From Pseudomonas sp. AKS31 (GTDB lineage Bacteria > Pseudomonadota > Gammaproteobacteria > Pseudomonadales > Pseudomonadaceae), in NCBI RefSeq assembly GCF_023634765.1, contig NZ_JAMLFX010000002.1, forward strand, positions 695,863 through 759,862: a stretch of 64,000 nt of DNA, in the 5' to 3' direction. A model generated the notes under the pieces. The model made no database searches. It was not told the DNA's origin and was given only the letters and a program-made list of their open reading frames with translations. Both the position numbers and the translations under genes were made by a program. Of the stretch, positions 62,911 to 64,000 are shown piece by piece (the stretch's first letter is position 1; every line of letters starts with the position of its first letter).

Positions 62911-64000
62911 TTATTCCTCGGTCAACGCGGAGCCGGCCCGGTCGAGCAGCGGTTTGAACAGATAGTTGAGGAGTGAACGTTCGCCGGTACGCACGAACAT
63001 TTCTGCCGGCATGCCGGGCTTGATCACCAGACCATTGAGCTTTTCCATGGCCTGATCGCTGACGCTGCTGCGCAACACGTAGTACGGCACGCCGGTTTTC
63101 TCGTCGACCATCTGGTCGGCGGAAATCAGGCTGACTTCGCCCGGTACACGCGGGGTTTTGCTCTGGTTGAACGCGGTAAACAGGATGTCCACCGGCAAGT
63201 GCGCGCCGACCTTGTCTATCAGGTTGATCGGCAAATGCCCTTCCACTTCCAGCGTGGTGCCTTGCGGGACGATCTCCAGCAACGTTTCGCCTTGACGCAC
63301 TACGGCGCCTTCGGTGTGCACGCCGAGGTTGACCGCCACGCCATCAGCGGTGGCGACAATTTCGCTGTGTTGCAGGTCGAATCCGGCGGAGGTCAGTTGT
63401 TCGGACAGCGTGACGCTTTTCAGTTGTGCGTCGGCCAGTTGCGTGCGCACTTCCTTCTGATACTCCTCGCTGTGCTGTTGCAGCTTCAGGCGCGATTCGA
63501 GAATGCCCTGCTCGACCCGACCGCTTTCGCCGGTGTTTTCCGCCAGTTGCTGCTGCACCTGCGACAGTTGACGCTGGTATTCCATCAAGCGGTTGCGCGG
63601 GATGTAGCCGTTGTCGGCCAGCGGTTGCAGGTTGCTCAACTGCTGTTGCAGCGAGTCGGCCTGGGCATTGAGGTCGGTACGGGCGCGGCGCATGCCGGCC
63701 AGTTGCGCGGTGGCGCCTTCGATGCTCGCACGCAGTCCGGCCTGCTCGCGGTAGTAAGCCTCGCGACGACTGCTGAACAATTGCCGCTGGCCTTCCAGCA
63801 CCAGCGCCAGGCGTGGATCCGGGTCATTGCTCAGCTCGGCGGGAAAGGTCACTTGCTTGAGGTTGTCACGCTCGGCCTGCCAACGCGCAAGGCTGGCCCA
63901 GGCCATACGGTATTGCGCCTGCAGCGACTGCACGTCAGCGGCGACTTGCGTCTGATCGAGGCGGAACAGCGGCTGGCCCTGCTTCACGATCTCGCCTTCG
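62911..64000 (-). CDS. aprE: type I secretion membrane fusion protein, partial
   Basis: About 363 residues of the C-terminal part are in the window, entering in frame at EGEIVKQGQPLFRLDQTQV. HlyD/AprE features: periplasmic coiled coil (LNAQADSLQQQLSNLQPLADNGYIPRNRLMEYQRQLSQVQQQL) and a beta domain (GVHTEGAVVRQGETLLEIVPQGTTLEVEGHL, GLVIKPGMPAEMFVRTGERSLLNYLFKPL). The start, the inner-membrane anchor and aprD lie to the right of the window. The stop is 2 bases before aprF. Confidence 0.93.
   Translation of the reverse strand, partial: EGEIVKQGQPLFRLDQTQVAADVQSLQAQYRMAWASLARWQAERDNLKQVTFPAELSNDPDPRLALVLEGQRQLFSSRREAYYREQAGLRASIEGATAQLAGMRRARTDLNAQADSLQQQLSNLQPLADNGYIPRNRLMEYQRQLSQVQQQLAENTGESGRVEQGILESRLKLQQHSEEYQKEVRTQLADAQLKSVTLSEQLTSAGFDLQHSEIVATADGVAVNLGVHTEGAVVRQGETLLEIVPQGTTLEVEGHLPINLIDKVGAHLPVDILFTAFNQSKTPRVPGEVSLISADQMVDEKTGVPYYVLRSSVSDQAMEKLNGLVIKPGMPAEMFVRTGERSLLNYLFKPLLDRAGSALTEE

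Overview
The window looks like a chromosomal segment of a fluorescent Pseudomonas (P. fluorescens group). It is GC-rich and studded with Pseudomonas-type REP and other short palindromic repeats. Diagnostic content includes an OprD-type porin, a DUF6124 gene behind a structured leader, the selenocysteine and formate dehydrogenase-N/O cluster, a proP-like transporter, and the extracellular enzyme cluster aprE-aprF / two autotransporter proteases / two polyurethanase-type lipases.

Layout. (1) 59-8284, minus strand: a compact operon that I do not recognise as a characterised pathway. It begins with two tandem, nearly identical 18-codon genes (MIKYQSVQNRMLSALFIL and MIKFNSVQNRILSALFIL), each with its own Shine-Dalgarno site. 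A perfect 12-bp hairpin follows. Then come a TPR-like protein, a VOC protein, a PQQ-type beta-propeller, a SAM methyltransferase, a second glyoxalase-like protein, a three-gene ABC-2 exporter and an amidohydrolase. A TetM/EF-G-like ribosomal-protection GTPase is transcribed divergently (8728-10701). The arrangement suggests a short ribosomal peptide that is modified, exported and guarded against at the ribosome. This is the strongest candidate for an undescribed system here. (2) 10705-15016: an aldo/keto reductase and a putrescine/polyamine catabolism set (gamma-glutamylpolyamine synthetase-like, XRE-cupin regulator, FAD oxidase) with an inverted-repeat operator candidate. (3) 15073-17105: a two-component system. 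(4) 17268-24966: small hypothetical gene, DUF3313 lipoprotein, ProP, exported proteins, DUF2092, AI-2E family permease, TetR regulator and class III aminotransferase. (5) 25270-29430: amidase with a coupled upstream mini-ORF, OprD porin, DUF6124 protein.

(6) 29603-38675: tRNA-Sec, selB, selA, fdhE, fdoI, fdoH and fdoG. fdoG contains an in-frame UGA with a downstream SECIS hairpin whose bulged U and loop GU fall at +17 and +23/+24, as in E. coli. This is an almost self-contained selenoprotein module; selD is not in the window. (7) 39010-43148: MalY/PatB-type aminotransferase, short-chain dehydrogenase, CPA1 antiporter, small protein. (8) 43539-50045: membrane protein, hybrid PAS histidine kinase, XPD/DinG-like helicase and FAN1-type nuclease in an overlapping set. 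(9) 50240-64000: small lipoprotein, exported protein, and the type I/type V secreted hydrolase cluster, truncated inside aprE at the right end.

Repeats occupy most intergenic gaps. Several families are seen: gtgggagctggcttgccagc (B), gtaggagctgccgaaggctg (A), ttcccacgcagagcgtggga (D), and a tandem ccctcaccct-type unit (C). Many of them sit downstream of genes as paired hairpins.
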